A program made the translations under genes and the position numbers. 64,000 nt of DNA, from positions 16,418 to 80,417 of the forward strand of contig SCKK01000010.1 in NCBI GenBank assembly GCA_004124475.1, written 5' to 3'. Source of the DNA: Fidelibacterota bacterium (GTDB lineage Bacteria; Fidelibacterota; Marinisomatia; Marinisomatales; SCKK01). Every line of letters begins with the position of its first letter. Within the stretch, counting starts at the first letter, position 1. The notes under the pieces are model-generated. The model was not told the DNA's origin. It was given only the letters and a program-made list of their open reading frames with translations, and ran no database searches. Positions 46,419 to 55,013 of the stretch are shown one piece after another.

Positions 46419-47067
46419 GGTACAGTCTGAGACAATGGTACAAAAAAAAGAGAGGATGAAAGCCGTCATCAAACGGTTGCACATGGAATATCCCAAGGCA
46501 GAGTGCAGTCTCACTTATATAACACCTCAACAGCTTTTGGTTTCTACGATCTTATCCGCCCAGTGTACCGATGAGCGAGTTAATCAAGTGACTCCCTTTT
46601 TATTTAAGAAATATCCTTCTGTCAAAGATTTTGCTTATACAAATGTTGAGGAGCTTGCAAAAGATATCCATTCTTGTGGTTATCACAATCAAAAGGCTCG
46701 TGCTATTAAAGGTGCCAGTCTTGTGATCTGGGAGGAGTTTGGAGGAACGGTTCCAAACACGATGGAGGACCTTATTAAACTTCCCGGGGTGGGAAGAAAA
46801 ACAGCGAATTGTGTTTTGGGTACAGCGTTTGGGATTCCAAGTGTTGTGATAGATACTCACATGGTAAGAATAATGGGATTATTAGGTTTTACAGATTCGA
46901 AAAATCCGGAAAAGATTGAACGGGAGATCATGGAAATTACACCTACAGAAGAGTGGATAAATCTTACTCACCTCATTATTGATCACGGAAGAGAAATTTG
47001 TATTGCACGTCGTCCAAAATGCTCTGATTGTCGCCTGAACGATATTTGTCCTTCATCTTTAGTATAA
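46411..47067 (+). CDS. nth: Endonuclease III
   Basis: Nth is a DNA glycosylase/AP lyase that removes oxidised pyrimidines. The 218 residues contain LLVSTILSAQCTDERVNQVT, the helix-hairpin-helix LPGVGRKTANCVLGTAFG with its catalytic Lys, VIDTHMVRIMGLLG with the catalytic Asp segment and the C-terminal [4Fe-4S] motif C-x6-C-x2-C-x5-C (CIARRPKCSDCRLNDIC). The initial codons are loosely constrained; an internal Met at residue 9 is also possible. It is complete and apparently functional. Confidence 0.95.
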   Translation: MIEVQSETMVQKKERMKAVIKRLHMEYPKAECSLTYITPQQLLVSTILSAQCTDERVNQVTPFLFKKYPSVKDFAYTNVEELAKDIHSCGYHNQKARAIKGASLVIWEEFGGTVPNTMEDLIKLPGVGRKTANCVLGTAFGIPSVVIDTHMVRIMGLLGFTDSKNPEKIEREIMEITPTEEWINLTHLIIDHGREICIARRPKCSDCRLNDICPSSLV

Positions 47068-47111
47068 TATTAGAAACAAATATTTTAAGCTTGTATAATC
47101 AGGTTACCACC

Positions 47112-48380
47112 CGTTGCCTCATAATAAAAGGTAACCGTAATTAAGTAATAAGAGCAGGGATTTTTTGATTAAGTTGTGGTTGTGTTTTGTTAAGAATGTT
47201 CACCACTTTTTCCTTTACTTTTTGTTGTAATAAAAAGGGGTTCAGGGTTTCAAAGATAGCTGTTAGTTCCTGTTTTGTTTTCTTTGTTATATGCGATGAT
47301 TCCATCAATCTTAGATAGGGAGTTTTCGGTGGATCATACCGTTTGATGGTTTTAGAACCCAAACGTTGTTTTTGTATCAATTTGGATGAAGGGATAAAGA
47401 AATTCATAAGCAATCTCCACTCGGAAGTATACAAGTCATTGAGTTGATCTACCAGAGTAATATCATCAAAACGGTTATAACCTAAATATTGTCTTACAAT
47501 GGTCCAGTTTTTCTCTTCAATATGAGCATTATCATTTTTGTGATATGGACGAGACCTAGTGTACTGCACAGGTCGTTTTCGGTTGGTAAAGTATTTAACC
47601 AAGTGCCAGTTTAGAAACTCGGAGCCATTATCACAATCGAAACCGAGAATGGGAAAGGGGAGTGATTCTTCAATGTTGTTAATGGCTTCAAAGACCCCTC
47701 TTTCCCCTTTTCCTCAGGCAGCTTTTTGTTCAGTCCAGCCTGTAGCAATATCGACGCTATTGACGGTATATACATACATACCTGCTATGGATGATCCGCA
47801 GTGAGCCACCGTATCGGCTTCCAAGAATCCAGGGTGGGTTTCATCCCACTGGTTGGTTTTAATGGGAATATGACGTTTGATAATTGAACCGGGTATCGTG
47901 GTGGCAAAACCAAACTTTATGTAGCAGGAACGTAACGGTACCATTAAGCGATCAATGGTGGCTGGTGAAACAGAAAGCAACAACCGTTTTATATGATCCG
48001 GTAGCGAGGTGCTATAGTACCTCTCATAATACGGTAACCAAAAAGGAATGGCAGCCTTGAGCCTTCTGGAACACGGCAGATTCAGAAGAGTCCATAATCG
48101 TTTGAGGACTATTAATATCTCCGGATGATGATACTTCTTGGGTCTTCACCGTTTCTTCTTTAAAGTAACCTTAACCCTAAAAATGGGACGATTGAGAATT
48201 CGAATGGCGTATTTTCTGTTATATCTGCAGGTAGAACAAAATTCATTCAGTATGATGGATTTCGTCTTTTTATCTGAGGTGCGGTACCTGTTTTTAATAG
48301 CTTTCTGATATTCACGTTTTGATTGAGTTTCCATAATATTATAACCTCCATTTTTGGGTTACATATATTATGAGGCAACG
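47112..48380 (-). mobile_element. Decayed insertion sequence with 15-bp inverted ends
   Basis: cgttgcctcataata at 47112-47126 is repeated inverted at 48366-48380, enclosing one transposase gene read on the minus strand. Both ends are flanked outside by acc (47109-47111 and 48381-48383), which may be a 3-bp target duplication. The insertion sits between nth and the PTPS-family gene. It is likely immobile because of stop codons in the transposase. Confidence 0.7.
47141..48334 (-). pseudogene. DDE integrase-core transposase with two in-frame TGA codons
   Basis: A single frame of 398 codons runs from 48334 to 47141. The N-terminal part has helix-turn-helix-like text (NEFCSTCRYNRKYAIRILN), then LEADTVAHCGSSIAG with the first Asp, GFDCDNGSEFLNW with the second, and HKNDNAHIEEKNW with the Glu. 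It is interrupted by TGA at 48146-48148, where KKRGRPKKY is expected (GGA to TGA), and at 47714-47716, where relatives have Trp before GKGERGV (TGG to TGA). No frameshift was found. With TGA used as stop elsewhere, it is read as a recent pseudogene. Confidence 0.82.
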
Positions 48381-48528
48381 ACCTTTTTTGAAACTTGCTA
48401 CGGTTACATTATTTATGAGTCAATGCGACCATCAAATGAAATAATTAAACCGTTTTTATTTGAAAAAGATGGATGTAAATTTTGTTCGACAATTTACTTG
48501 CATAATACAAATATAATTGGAGGATATT

Positions 48529-48936
48529 TTGCCTTACATTACTAAAAAATTCAAATTTTGTGCTGCTCATCAGTACTGGAATATTGATTGGAATGCAGAA
48601 AAGAACCACGAAGTATTCGGGGAAGACTCTAGATTACATGGCCATAATTATACACTGGAAGTAACAGTGAAAGGAGTTCCTGATCCGGATACGGGATTTG
48701 TCACTGATTTGGTTGAAATTAAAAAATTAGTTAACAAGAAGATAATCAATGTCATTGACCATTCAACGATTGAGAAGGATATCCCTTGGTTTAAGGATAA
48801 ACAACCTTCCACAGAAAACATGGTTATATGGATGTGGAATGAGATTGAACCGGAGATTACTTCAGGAAAATTACACCGTATACGTTTGGTCGAAACTCCA
48901 ACGATATACACAGACTATTTTGGTCCGGAAAATTAA
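48529..48936 (+). CDS. 6-pyruvoyl-tetrahydropterin synthase family protein (QueD/FolB-bypass-like)
   Basis: I start the protein at TTG 48529, five bases after ggagg, giving 135 residues. The zinc histidines are H14 (CAAHQYWN), H37 and H39 (RLHGHNY), and the C-terminal catalytic VIDHSTIEKD and PTSENMV-like region is present. The residue that is a catalytic Cys in QueD (CxxxHGH) is Asp33 (DSRLHGH). In PTPS-III enzymes, which replace FolB in folate synthesis, that position is Glu. With folE about 320 bp downstream and a Nudix gene elsewhere, a folate role is plausible, while tgt and the queuosine-transporter remnant next to it favour queuosine. The function is unresolved. Confidence 0.75.
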   Translation: MPYITKKFKFCAAHQYWNIDWNAEKNHEVFGEDSRLHGHNYTLEVTVKGVPDPDTGFVTDLVEIKKLVNKKIINVIDHSTIEKDIPWFKDKQPSTENMVIWMWNEIEPEITSGKLHRIRLVETPTIYTDYFGPEN

Positions 48937-49258
48937 TGGAATTCAAAGAAAAACTGTTTTTGTTTTTAGGTGGCATCTTCCTCACGGCACTGGTTTTGGG
49001 AAACGTTATTGGTACAACAAAATTCGTTCAGATATTTTTTCTCTCTGTTCCTGTGGGAGTATTAGCTCACCCCTTCACTTTTCTTGCAACAGATCTTATC
49101 TGTGAGTTGTATGGTAAGAAAAGAGCACAAACGATGGTCTGGGTTGTGGGTTTACTATGAACTTTTTTATGCTTGGGTGTGTGGTTATTGAAACCAAGAG
49201 TTCACGAAGACCCTGATGAAGAAATTTGGGGATATAAAGGATTTATCAAGGAGGTGTT
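48936..49258 (+). pseudogene. VUT-family queuosine-precursor transporter remnant (YhhQ-like)
   Basis: The frame starts MEFKEKLFLFLGGIFLTALV and continues through FLSVPVGVLAHPFTFLATDL and ICELYGKKRAQTMVWVVGLL, the first part of a VUT/YhhQ transporter, and then stops at 49158-49160. A shift of one base restores MNFFMLG, the next expected residues, so a one-base loss broke the gene. After that only about 30 codons remain ([20 protein letters not shown]) before folE, resembling the end of another transporter. It overlaps the PTPS-family stop by one base. Confidence 0.7.
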
Positions 49259-49834
49259 ATGAATTCAATTGATGTAAATAAGCTGGAAAAAATTACCGAA
49301 GAATTGTTGACCATTATTGGAGAAGATCCCAGTCGGGAAGGATTGATAAATACACCAAGCCGAGTTGCCCGTGCTTGGGATTACTTTATCTCAGGATACA
49401 GTCTTACTCCTGAAGAAGTTGTGGGGGATGCAATATTTAACATGCTTTGTGATGAAATAATTGTGGTTAAGGATATTGATTTTTTTTCCCTTTGCGAGCA
49501 TCACCTGCTTCCCTTTAAAGGAGTGGTTCATGTGGGATATTTGCCAAACCAAAAATGTATCGGATTGTCCAAGATACCCAGAATTGTGGAAATTTTTGCA
49601 CGGAGACTTCAGGTACAGGAACGAATGACAGAACAGATAGCCAATGCAATCCAAATAGTTCTGGAACCACTGGGAGTTGCGATCATGGTAGAAGCGGAGC
49701 ATCTTTGCATGCAGATGCGTGGAGTGGAAAAGAAAGCATCTTTCATGGTTACTTCTGCTGTTCGGGGTGTATTTAAGGAAAACCAGAAAACCCGGGAGGA
49801 ATTCCTGGCAATCGTGTCCAAGAGGAGAAGTTAA
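49259..49834 (+). CDS. folE: GTP cyclohydrolase I
   Basis: FolE converts GTP to dihydroneopterin triphosphate, the first step of folate and the shared first step of queuosine synthesis. The 191 residues contain [15 protein letters not shown], the zinc site [12 protein letters not shown] with the Cys and His ligands, [20 protein letters not shown] and [14 protein letters not shown] (second Cys). aaggaggtgtt precedes the ATG strongly. The stop overlaps nfo by one base. Confidence 0.96.
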   Translation: MNSIDVNKLEKITEELLTIIGEDPSREGLINTPSRVARAWDYFISGYSLTPEEVVGDAIFNMLCDEIIVVKDIDFFSLCEHHLLPFKGVVHVGYLPNQKCIGLSKIPRIVEIFARRLQVQERMTEQIANAIQIVLEPLGVAIMVEAEHLCMQMRGVEKKASFMVTSAVRGVFKENQKTREEFLAIVSKRRS

Positions 49835-50694
49835 TGGGGTTTTTAGGTGCCCATGTCAGTGTTGCGGGAGGTGTCCAAAATGCTCCTGAGAGAGGAATGG
49901 ATATTTCTGCCAATTCCATCCAAATCTTTACTGCAAACCAGAACCAATGGTTTCCCAAACAGCCATCGAAAGAAAATTGTGCTCAATTCAAAGTAGAGAT
50001 GGAAAATAGAGGAATTAATATATGTGTTTCCCATGCATCTTATCTGTTGAATTTTGGTTCTCCCGAATCAAAAAAACTGAATATGTCTCGAAGGGCGTTT
50101 ACTGACGAACTGGATCGATGTGATGCCTGTGGAATCCCGTATGTGATTTTTCATCCAGGAGCCCATCTCAAAACGGGGGAGGCGGAATGTCTGAAAAGAA
50201 TTTCTGAAAGTCTAAATTATGTGATGAACAAGCGCCCAGACTCTAAAGTTACTATTTTACTCGAGAATACGGCTGGACAAGGTAGCGTGGTAGGATATAG
50301 TTTTGAACATTTGATTCGGATTATGGAGGGAGTTGAAAAGAAAAATCGGTTAGGTGTTTGTTTCGACACACAGCATGCCTTTGCTGCTGGTTACGATATC
50401 AGAACAGAAAAGGGCTGGAATGATACCTTTGATCATTTTGATAAAACTGCGGGGTTGGAGTGGATTAAAGTTTTCCATATCAATGATTCCAAACGGGAAC
50501 TGGGAACCCACGTTGATCGCCATGAAAAAATTGGCAAGGGGTTTTTAACCATGGAAACATTCTGGTGTCTGGTAAACGATGAAAGATTTTCGAATTTACC
50601 TATGATCTTGGAGACTCCCGTCACTGATCCGTCAGAATATGCTGTGGAACTTAAATTATTAAGGAGTTTAATCGGAGTTAAAAAGCCTGTATAA
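49834..50694 (+). CDS. nfo: Deoxyribonuclease IV (endonuclease IV)
   Basis: Nfo is an AP endonuclease with a TIM-barrel fold and three zinc ions. The 286 residues show LGAHVSVAGGVQNAPERGMD, IQIFTANQNQW, SHASYLLNFGSP, YVIFHPGAHL, LLENTAGQGSVVGYSF, GVCFDTQHAFAAGYD and FHINDSKRELGTHVDRHEKIG, all conserved metal and active-site segments. The gene overlaps folE by one base and lies 9 bases before lpdA. With nth at 46.4 kb it gives two base-excision enzymes within 4 kb. Confidence 0.95.
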   Translation: MGFLGAHVSVAGGVQNAPERGMDISANSIQIFTANQNQWFPKQPSKENCAQFKVEMENRGINICVSHASYLLNFGSPESKKLNMSRRAFTDELDRCDACGIPYVIFHPGAHLKTGEAECLKRISESLNYVMNKRPDSKVTILLENTAGQGSVVGYSFEHLIRIMEGVEKKNRLGVCFDTQHAFAAGYDIRTEKGWNDTFDHFDKTAGLEWIKVFHINDSKRELGTHVDRHEKIGKGFLTMETFWCLVNDERFSNLPMILETPVTDPSEYAVELKLLRSLIGVKKPV

Positions 50695-50703
50695 CCGATC
50701 ATA

Positions 50704-52098
50704 ATGCATAATCAATTTAATTTAGTTGTTATTGGCGGAGGTCCCGGTGGATATGTGGCAGCAATCCGTGCCACCCAGTTGGGAAATAAGGTTGCCCTCA
50801 TTGAAAAGGACAGGCTGGGAGGTATCTGCCTGAATTGGGGCTGTATTCCCACCAAATCCCTCTTGCGTGATTCAGAAGTACTGCATCTGGTAAAAAACGC
50901 CGCAAAGTATGGAATAAAAATATCAAACTATACAGTTGACTTTTCTGCATCGGTGAAGCGTAGCAGGGATGTATCCAAACGTCTCTCCAAGGGTGTCGAA
51001 TACCTGATGAAAAAAAACAAGATTACTCACTTAAAAGGGAATGGAGTTATTAAATCTAAGAATGAAGTTGAAGTAACGGACAAAACAGATAAAAAAAGTA
51101 TCTTAAAAACGAATAATATCATCATCGCCACTGGTGCCAGGAATAGTGAAATCGAAGGACTTGAAACGGATGGGGAACGAGTCATCACTTATAAAGAGGC
51201 GCTTGTTCTTAAGCAAATACCAAACCGAATGATCATCATTGGCGCTGGCGCTATTGGTGTTGAATTTGCCAGCTTTTTCCACGAATATGGAACAGAAGTT
51301 CACCTTGTTGAGATGATGCCTCAAATCTTACCTGCTGAGGAGGAGGAAATTTCAGAAATTCTAACCAAACTTTTTACGATTAGAGGGATTTACACCTATA
51401 CTTCCACCGAAGTGGAAAAAATTGATCTCCTGAAAACAAAAATAAAAGTACACGTCACATCCAATGGCAAAACCAAAATTCTTGAGGGAGATTTGGCTTT
51501 AGTGGCAATTGGTGTTCAGGGAAATGTAGAAAACTTGGGTCTGGAAGTAGTAGGTGTGGAAGTAGAAAATAGCTGGATAAAAGTAAACGAGTTTTACGAA
51601 ACGTCTGTAAAAGGTATTTATGCCATCGGAGATGTAATCGGGCCTCCCTGGCTGGCACATGTGGCTTCAGCAGAAGGTCAAGTGGCTGCTGTGCACATCT
51701 CAGGGAAAATTCCCAAAACCGTAAATTATAGCAATATCCCGGGGTGTACGTATTGTCGTCCACAGGTGGCGTCTATTGGCATGATTGAAAAAGAGGCGTT
51801 GGAAGCAGGGTATGAAATAAAGGTAGGGAGATTTCCTTTTAGGTCAAGTGGGAAGGCGCTTGCCATGGGAGAGCCAGAGGGACTTGTGAAAGTTATCTTC
51901 GACGCTAAATATGGAGAATTATTGGGGTGTCATATTATTGGAACAGATGCTACGGAGTTAATTGCAGAAATCGGTGCAATTAGAACGCTGGAAACCACAT
52001 ACGAAGAAATCCTTAATACAATCCACGCACATCCCACTATTTCTGAATGTTTCATGGAAGCTGTAGCAGATGCTTATGATAGAGCTATCCATATTTAG
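50704..52098 (+). CDS. lpdA: Dihydrolipoyl dehydrogenase (E3)
   Basis: LpdA reoxidises the lipoyl groups of 2-oxoacid dehydrogenases with NAD+. The 464 residues have the FAD site GGGPGGYVAAIRATQLG, the redox disulfide GGICLNWGCIPTKSLL, the NAD site IGAGAIGVEFASFF, AIGDVIGPPWLAHVA and the C-terminal His-Glu pair NTIHAHPTISECFMEA. It is full length. lipB, fused E1, E2 and lipA follow on the same strand, forming a complete set. Confidence 0.96.
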   Translation: MHNQFNLVVIGGGPGGYVAAIRATQLGNKVALIEKDRLGGICLNWGCIPTKSLLRDSEVLHLVKNAAKYGIKISNYTVDFSASVKRSRDVSKRLSKGVEYLMKKNKITHLKGNGVIKSKNEVEVTDKTDKKSILKTNNIIIATGARNSEIEGLETDGERVITYKEALVLKQIPNRMIIIGAGAIGVEFASFFHEYGTEVHLVEMMPQILPAEEEEISEILTKLFTIRGIYTYTSTEVEKIDLLKTKIKVHVTSNGKTKILEGDLALVAIGVQGNVENLGLEVVGVEVENSWIKVNEFYETSVKGIYAIGDVIGPPWLAHVASAEGQVAAVHISGKIPKTVNYSNIPGCTYCRPQVASIGMIEKEALEAGYEIKVGRFPFRSSGKALAMGEPEGLVKVIFDAKYGELLGCHIIGTDATELIAEIGAIRTLETTYEEILNTIHAHPTISECFMEAVADAYDRAIHI

Positions 52099-52183
52099 TT
52101 CCCTGGTCGTGAAAAATGAAACGTAAAATGTAATGCGTGAAATTATAAACTATAAACTTTGGTTCCTCTTGGTTCACCGTAGG

Positions 52184-52201
52184 ATCCGTCAGCTGACGGA
52201 T
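52184..52201. repeat. 18-bp palindrome identical to the one at 30787
   Basis: atccgtcagctgacggat is a perfect palindrome and an exact copy of 30787-30804. It lies in the 141-bp gap between lpdA and lipB. Confidence 0.7.
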
Positions 52202-52239
52202 GGCTTATCTGATTTATTAACAAATAGAGTGGAGAATTT

Positions 52240-52941
52240 TTGAGTTCTGTTGAGTTACTGAGTAAACGAACTAAAGTGCCAGCTACGATCAAGCGGTTGG
52301 ATGTATTACGTCTGGATCGTCAACCTTATGATGTAGTCTGGGATCTTCAAAAAGAGTTGGTACTGAAGCGTCAGCGACAGCAGATTCCGGATGCGCTGAT
52401 TTTGGTTGAACATGATCCGGTTTACACCGTGGGAAAGAATGGGGAAGACAACCATCTTCTGCAATCACGTCGTTTTGATGTACCTGTTTACCACATTGAG
52501 CGGGGTGGTGATGTTACTTTTCATGGACCGGGTCAGATTGTGGGCTATCCCATTTTGGACCTTCGTGATCACCGCAAAAGTGTGAGTTGGTTTATGCGAT
52601 GCCTGGAGGAAGTTTTAATTCGAACACTGATGCAATTCGGAATTGATGCGCATCGAATTGAAGGACTAACCGGTGTCTGGGTGGGTGAATCTAAAATTGC
52701 TGCGCTGGGAGTCCGTCTTTCTCGCTGGGTTACCATGCACGGCTTTGCACTCAATGTGAACACCGATTTGAGCTATTATGACGGGATTATTCCCTGTGGG
52801 ATCTTTGAATATGGGGTTACTTCGATGAAAGAAGTTTTAGGCAATAAATTAGACATGAAAGCTGTGATTGATGAGATGGCTGACATATTCAATCGAGTAT
52901 TTGGATACAACATCAATGACAAATTAAGGAGTTATGCATAG
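52240..52941 (+). CDS. lipB: Octanoyl-ACP:protein N-octanoyltransferase
   Basis: LipB moves octanoyl from acyl carrier protein onto the lipoyl lysine of E2 and other lipoylated proteins. The start TTG at 52240 has ggag five bases before it. The 233 residues include VEHDPVYTVGKNGE, ERGGDVTFHGPGQIVGYPIL, SKIAALGVRLSRWVTMHG with the catalytic lysine and NTDLSYYDGIIPCGI with the active cysteine. The stop overlaps the E1 GTG start by one base. Confidence 0.93.
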   Translation: MSSVELLSKRTKVPATIKRLDVLRLDRQPYDVVWDLQKELVLKRQRQQIPDALILVEHDPVYTVGKNGEDNHLLQSRRFDVPVYHIERGGDVTFHGPGQIVGYPILDLRDHRKSVSWFMRCLEEVLIRTLMQFGIDAHRIEGLTGVWVGESKIAALGVRLSRWVTMHGFALNVNTDLSYYDGIIPCGIFEYGVTSMKEVLGNKLDMKAVIDEMADIFNRVFGYNINDKLRSYA

Positions 52942-54959
52942 TGCCCCGCTTTCACGGATTTATTAAAAAAGACATTTTAAACATTTACCGGAATATGGTA
53001 CTATCCCGGAAGTTGGATGAGAAGATGTTGATTTTACTTCGGCAGGGAAAGGGTTTTTTCCATATTGGGGGTTCGGGACATGAGGCAGCTCAACTTGCTG
53101 CGGCATATGTAATGCGTCCTGGAGAAGACTGGTCTTATCCTTATTATCGTGACGTTGCTTATTGCCTCGAGTTAGGGATGACTTCCAGGGAACAACTCTT
53201 ATGCTTTTTAGCTCGAGAAGATGACCCGAATTCCGGTGGCAGGCAAATGACTGCTCATTTCGGTCACAAAAAGCTGCGGATTGTGTCCCAATCGAGCCCA
53301 ACCGGAACACAATTTCTCCAAGCTGTTGGGTGTGCCATGGCAGTTATTAAAGAAGGAAACAAGGAAGTGGTTTATGTATCGGCAGGAGAAGGGACAACCA
53401 GTCAAGGGGATTTCCACGAAGCACTGAACTGGGCAAGCCGTGATAAACTTCCCGTGATCTTTCATATTCAGGATAACAAATATGCCATTTCCGTCCACAT
53501 TAAAGAGCAGATATCTGGCGCATCTGTCTATTATATGGTAGCGGGGTATAAAAACCTCGCCCGTTTTCAGGTGGATGGTACTGAATTCTTTGAGTCTCAC
53601 CTGGCGTTCTCAAAAGCAATAGAAAGAGCTCGTAGAGGTAAAGGTCCAACAGTCGTTATTTCTGATGTTGTTAGACTTCTACCTCATTCTTCATCGGATG
53701 ATCAGAGGAAATATCGGAGTAAAAAGGAACTGGAAGATGATATAAAACGTGACCCGATTATCCATTTCAGACGTTTCTGTGTAACAGGAGAAGCTGTAAA
53801 AGAGAAAGAATTTGATAAGATTGATCAAGAGATTGTACGTCAGGTGGATAGTGATGCCGAGTGGGCAGAATCCGGATCACATCCTGAACCGGAAACCGCC
53901 ACCCAATTTATTTATAGCGAAATCGATCCGGGTCTTATTCTAAAGGAGAAAGAACCGAATATAATTTCTGAAAAGGTTGTGATGGTGGATGCTATCAATC
54001 ATGCTCTCAAGGAGGAGCTAAAGCATAATGAAAAATTGGTAGTATATGGGCAGGATGTAGGAGGAGAAAAAGGAGGAGTATTCACTGCTACAAAAGGGTT
54101 ATCTGCTGAATTCGGGAGAGATCGTGTCTTTAATGCTCCATTGGCGGAATCTTCAATTATTGGTACAGCCGTAGGAATGGCATGCGCAGGGTGGAAACCG
54201 GTGGTGGAAATTCAATTTGGAGATTACATCTGGACAGGGATGATGCAAATTAGAAATGAAGTAGCAACCATGCGATATCGTTCTAATAATACTTGGAGTT
54301 GTCCGTTGGTGATCAGAGTGCCTGTGGGAGGATACATTCATGGGGGTCTTTGTCATAGCCAGTCAATCGAAGGATTCTTCACCCATTTACCCGGAATTCG
54401 ATTGGCATATCCTTCCAATGCTGCCGATGCCAAAGGACTTTTAAAAATGGCATGCAGAATGGACGACCCTGTTATTTTTATGGAGCATAAAGGTCTTTAC
54501 CGCTTTGCTCAAGCGTCAACACACGAACCGGATGAACATTATCTCATTCCTTTTGGCAAAGCAAAAATTGTTCAAGAAGGAGAAGATCTGACTATAGTTA
54601 CTTATGGCATGATGGTGTATAAATCTTTAGATGCTGCCAAGAAATTGCAAAATTCCATGGGTGTATCTATTGAGATTATTGATTTGAGAACGTTGAACCC
54701 TATAGATTTTGATACAATTGAACAATCACTGACTAAGACCAATAAGGTGCTTGTAGTTTATGAAGATAACCTAACAAACGGTCCCGGCGCTGAAATCTCA
54801 GCAATCATTGCAGACAGATATTTTGAGCTGTTAGATGGACCGATAAAACGGGCTGCATCCAAAGACTGTCATATACCTTTTAGTGCAGTGCTGGAAGAAA
54901 ACGTATTATTACAGACATCAGAAATAGCAGCAGTAGCCAAAGAATTATTAGAATATTGA
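52941..54959 (+). CDS. 2-oxoacid dehydrogenase E1, alpha-beta fusion
   Basis: One 672-residue protein carries both E1 subunits. Residues about 1-320 are alpha-like, with YPYYRDVAYCLELGMTSREQ and the thiamine-diphosphate site AGEGTTSQGDFHEAL ... HIQDNKYAIS. Residues about 345-672 are beta-like, with VVYGQDVGGEKGGVFTATKG, FGRDRVFNAPLAESSIIGTA and IDLRTLNPIDFDTIEQSL. GDFHEAL resembles branched-chain E1 more than pyruvate E1. It starts at a GTG with aaggag nine bases upstream. The fused form is known in some FCB bacteria. Substrate choice between pyruvate and branched-chain oxoacids cannot be settled. Confidence 0.88.
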   Translation: MPRFHGFIKKDILNIYRNMVLSRKLDEKMLILLRQGKGFFHIGGSGHEAAQLAAAYVMRPGEDWSYPYYRDVAYCLELGMTSREQLLCFLAREDDPNSGGRQMTAHFGHKKLRIVSQSSPTGTQFLQAVGCAMAVIKEGNKEVVYVSAGEGTTSQGDFHEALNWASRDKLPVIFHIQDNKYAISVHIKEQISGASVYYMVAGYKNLARFQVDGTEFFESHLAFSKAIERARRGKGPTVVISDVVRLLPHSSSDDQRKYRSKKELEDDIKRDPIIHFRRFCVTGEAVKEKEFDKIDQEIVRQVDSDAEWAESGSHPEPETATQFIYSEIDPGLILKEKEPNIISEKVVMVDAINHALKEELKHNEKLVVYGQDVGGEKGGVFTATKGLSAEFGRDRVFNAPLAESSIIGTAVGMACAGWKPVVEIQFGDYIWTGMMQIRNEVATMRYRSNNTWSCPLVIRVPVGGYIHGGLCHSQSIEGFFTHLPGIRLAYPSNAADAKGLLKMACRMDDPVIFMEHKGLYRFAQASTHEPDEHYLIPFGKAKIVQEGEDLTIVTYGMMVYKSLDAAKKLQNSMGVSIEIIDLRTLNPIDFDTIEQSLTKTNKVLVVYEDNLTNGPGAEISAIIADRYFELLDGPIKRAASKDCHIPFSAVLEENVLLQTSEIAAVAKELLEY

Positions 54960-55013
54960 GTAACCAATCTTGTTTAATTAAATAATGAAATTTATACGGG
55001 TTAGGAGAAAAAG

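Noticed and set aside
47141..48334. Alternative genetic code with TGA as a sense codon
   Set aside because: Many intact genes in the window end at TGA with conserved overlaps, so the three in-frame TGAs are better read as mutations.
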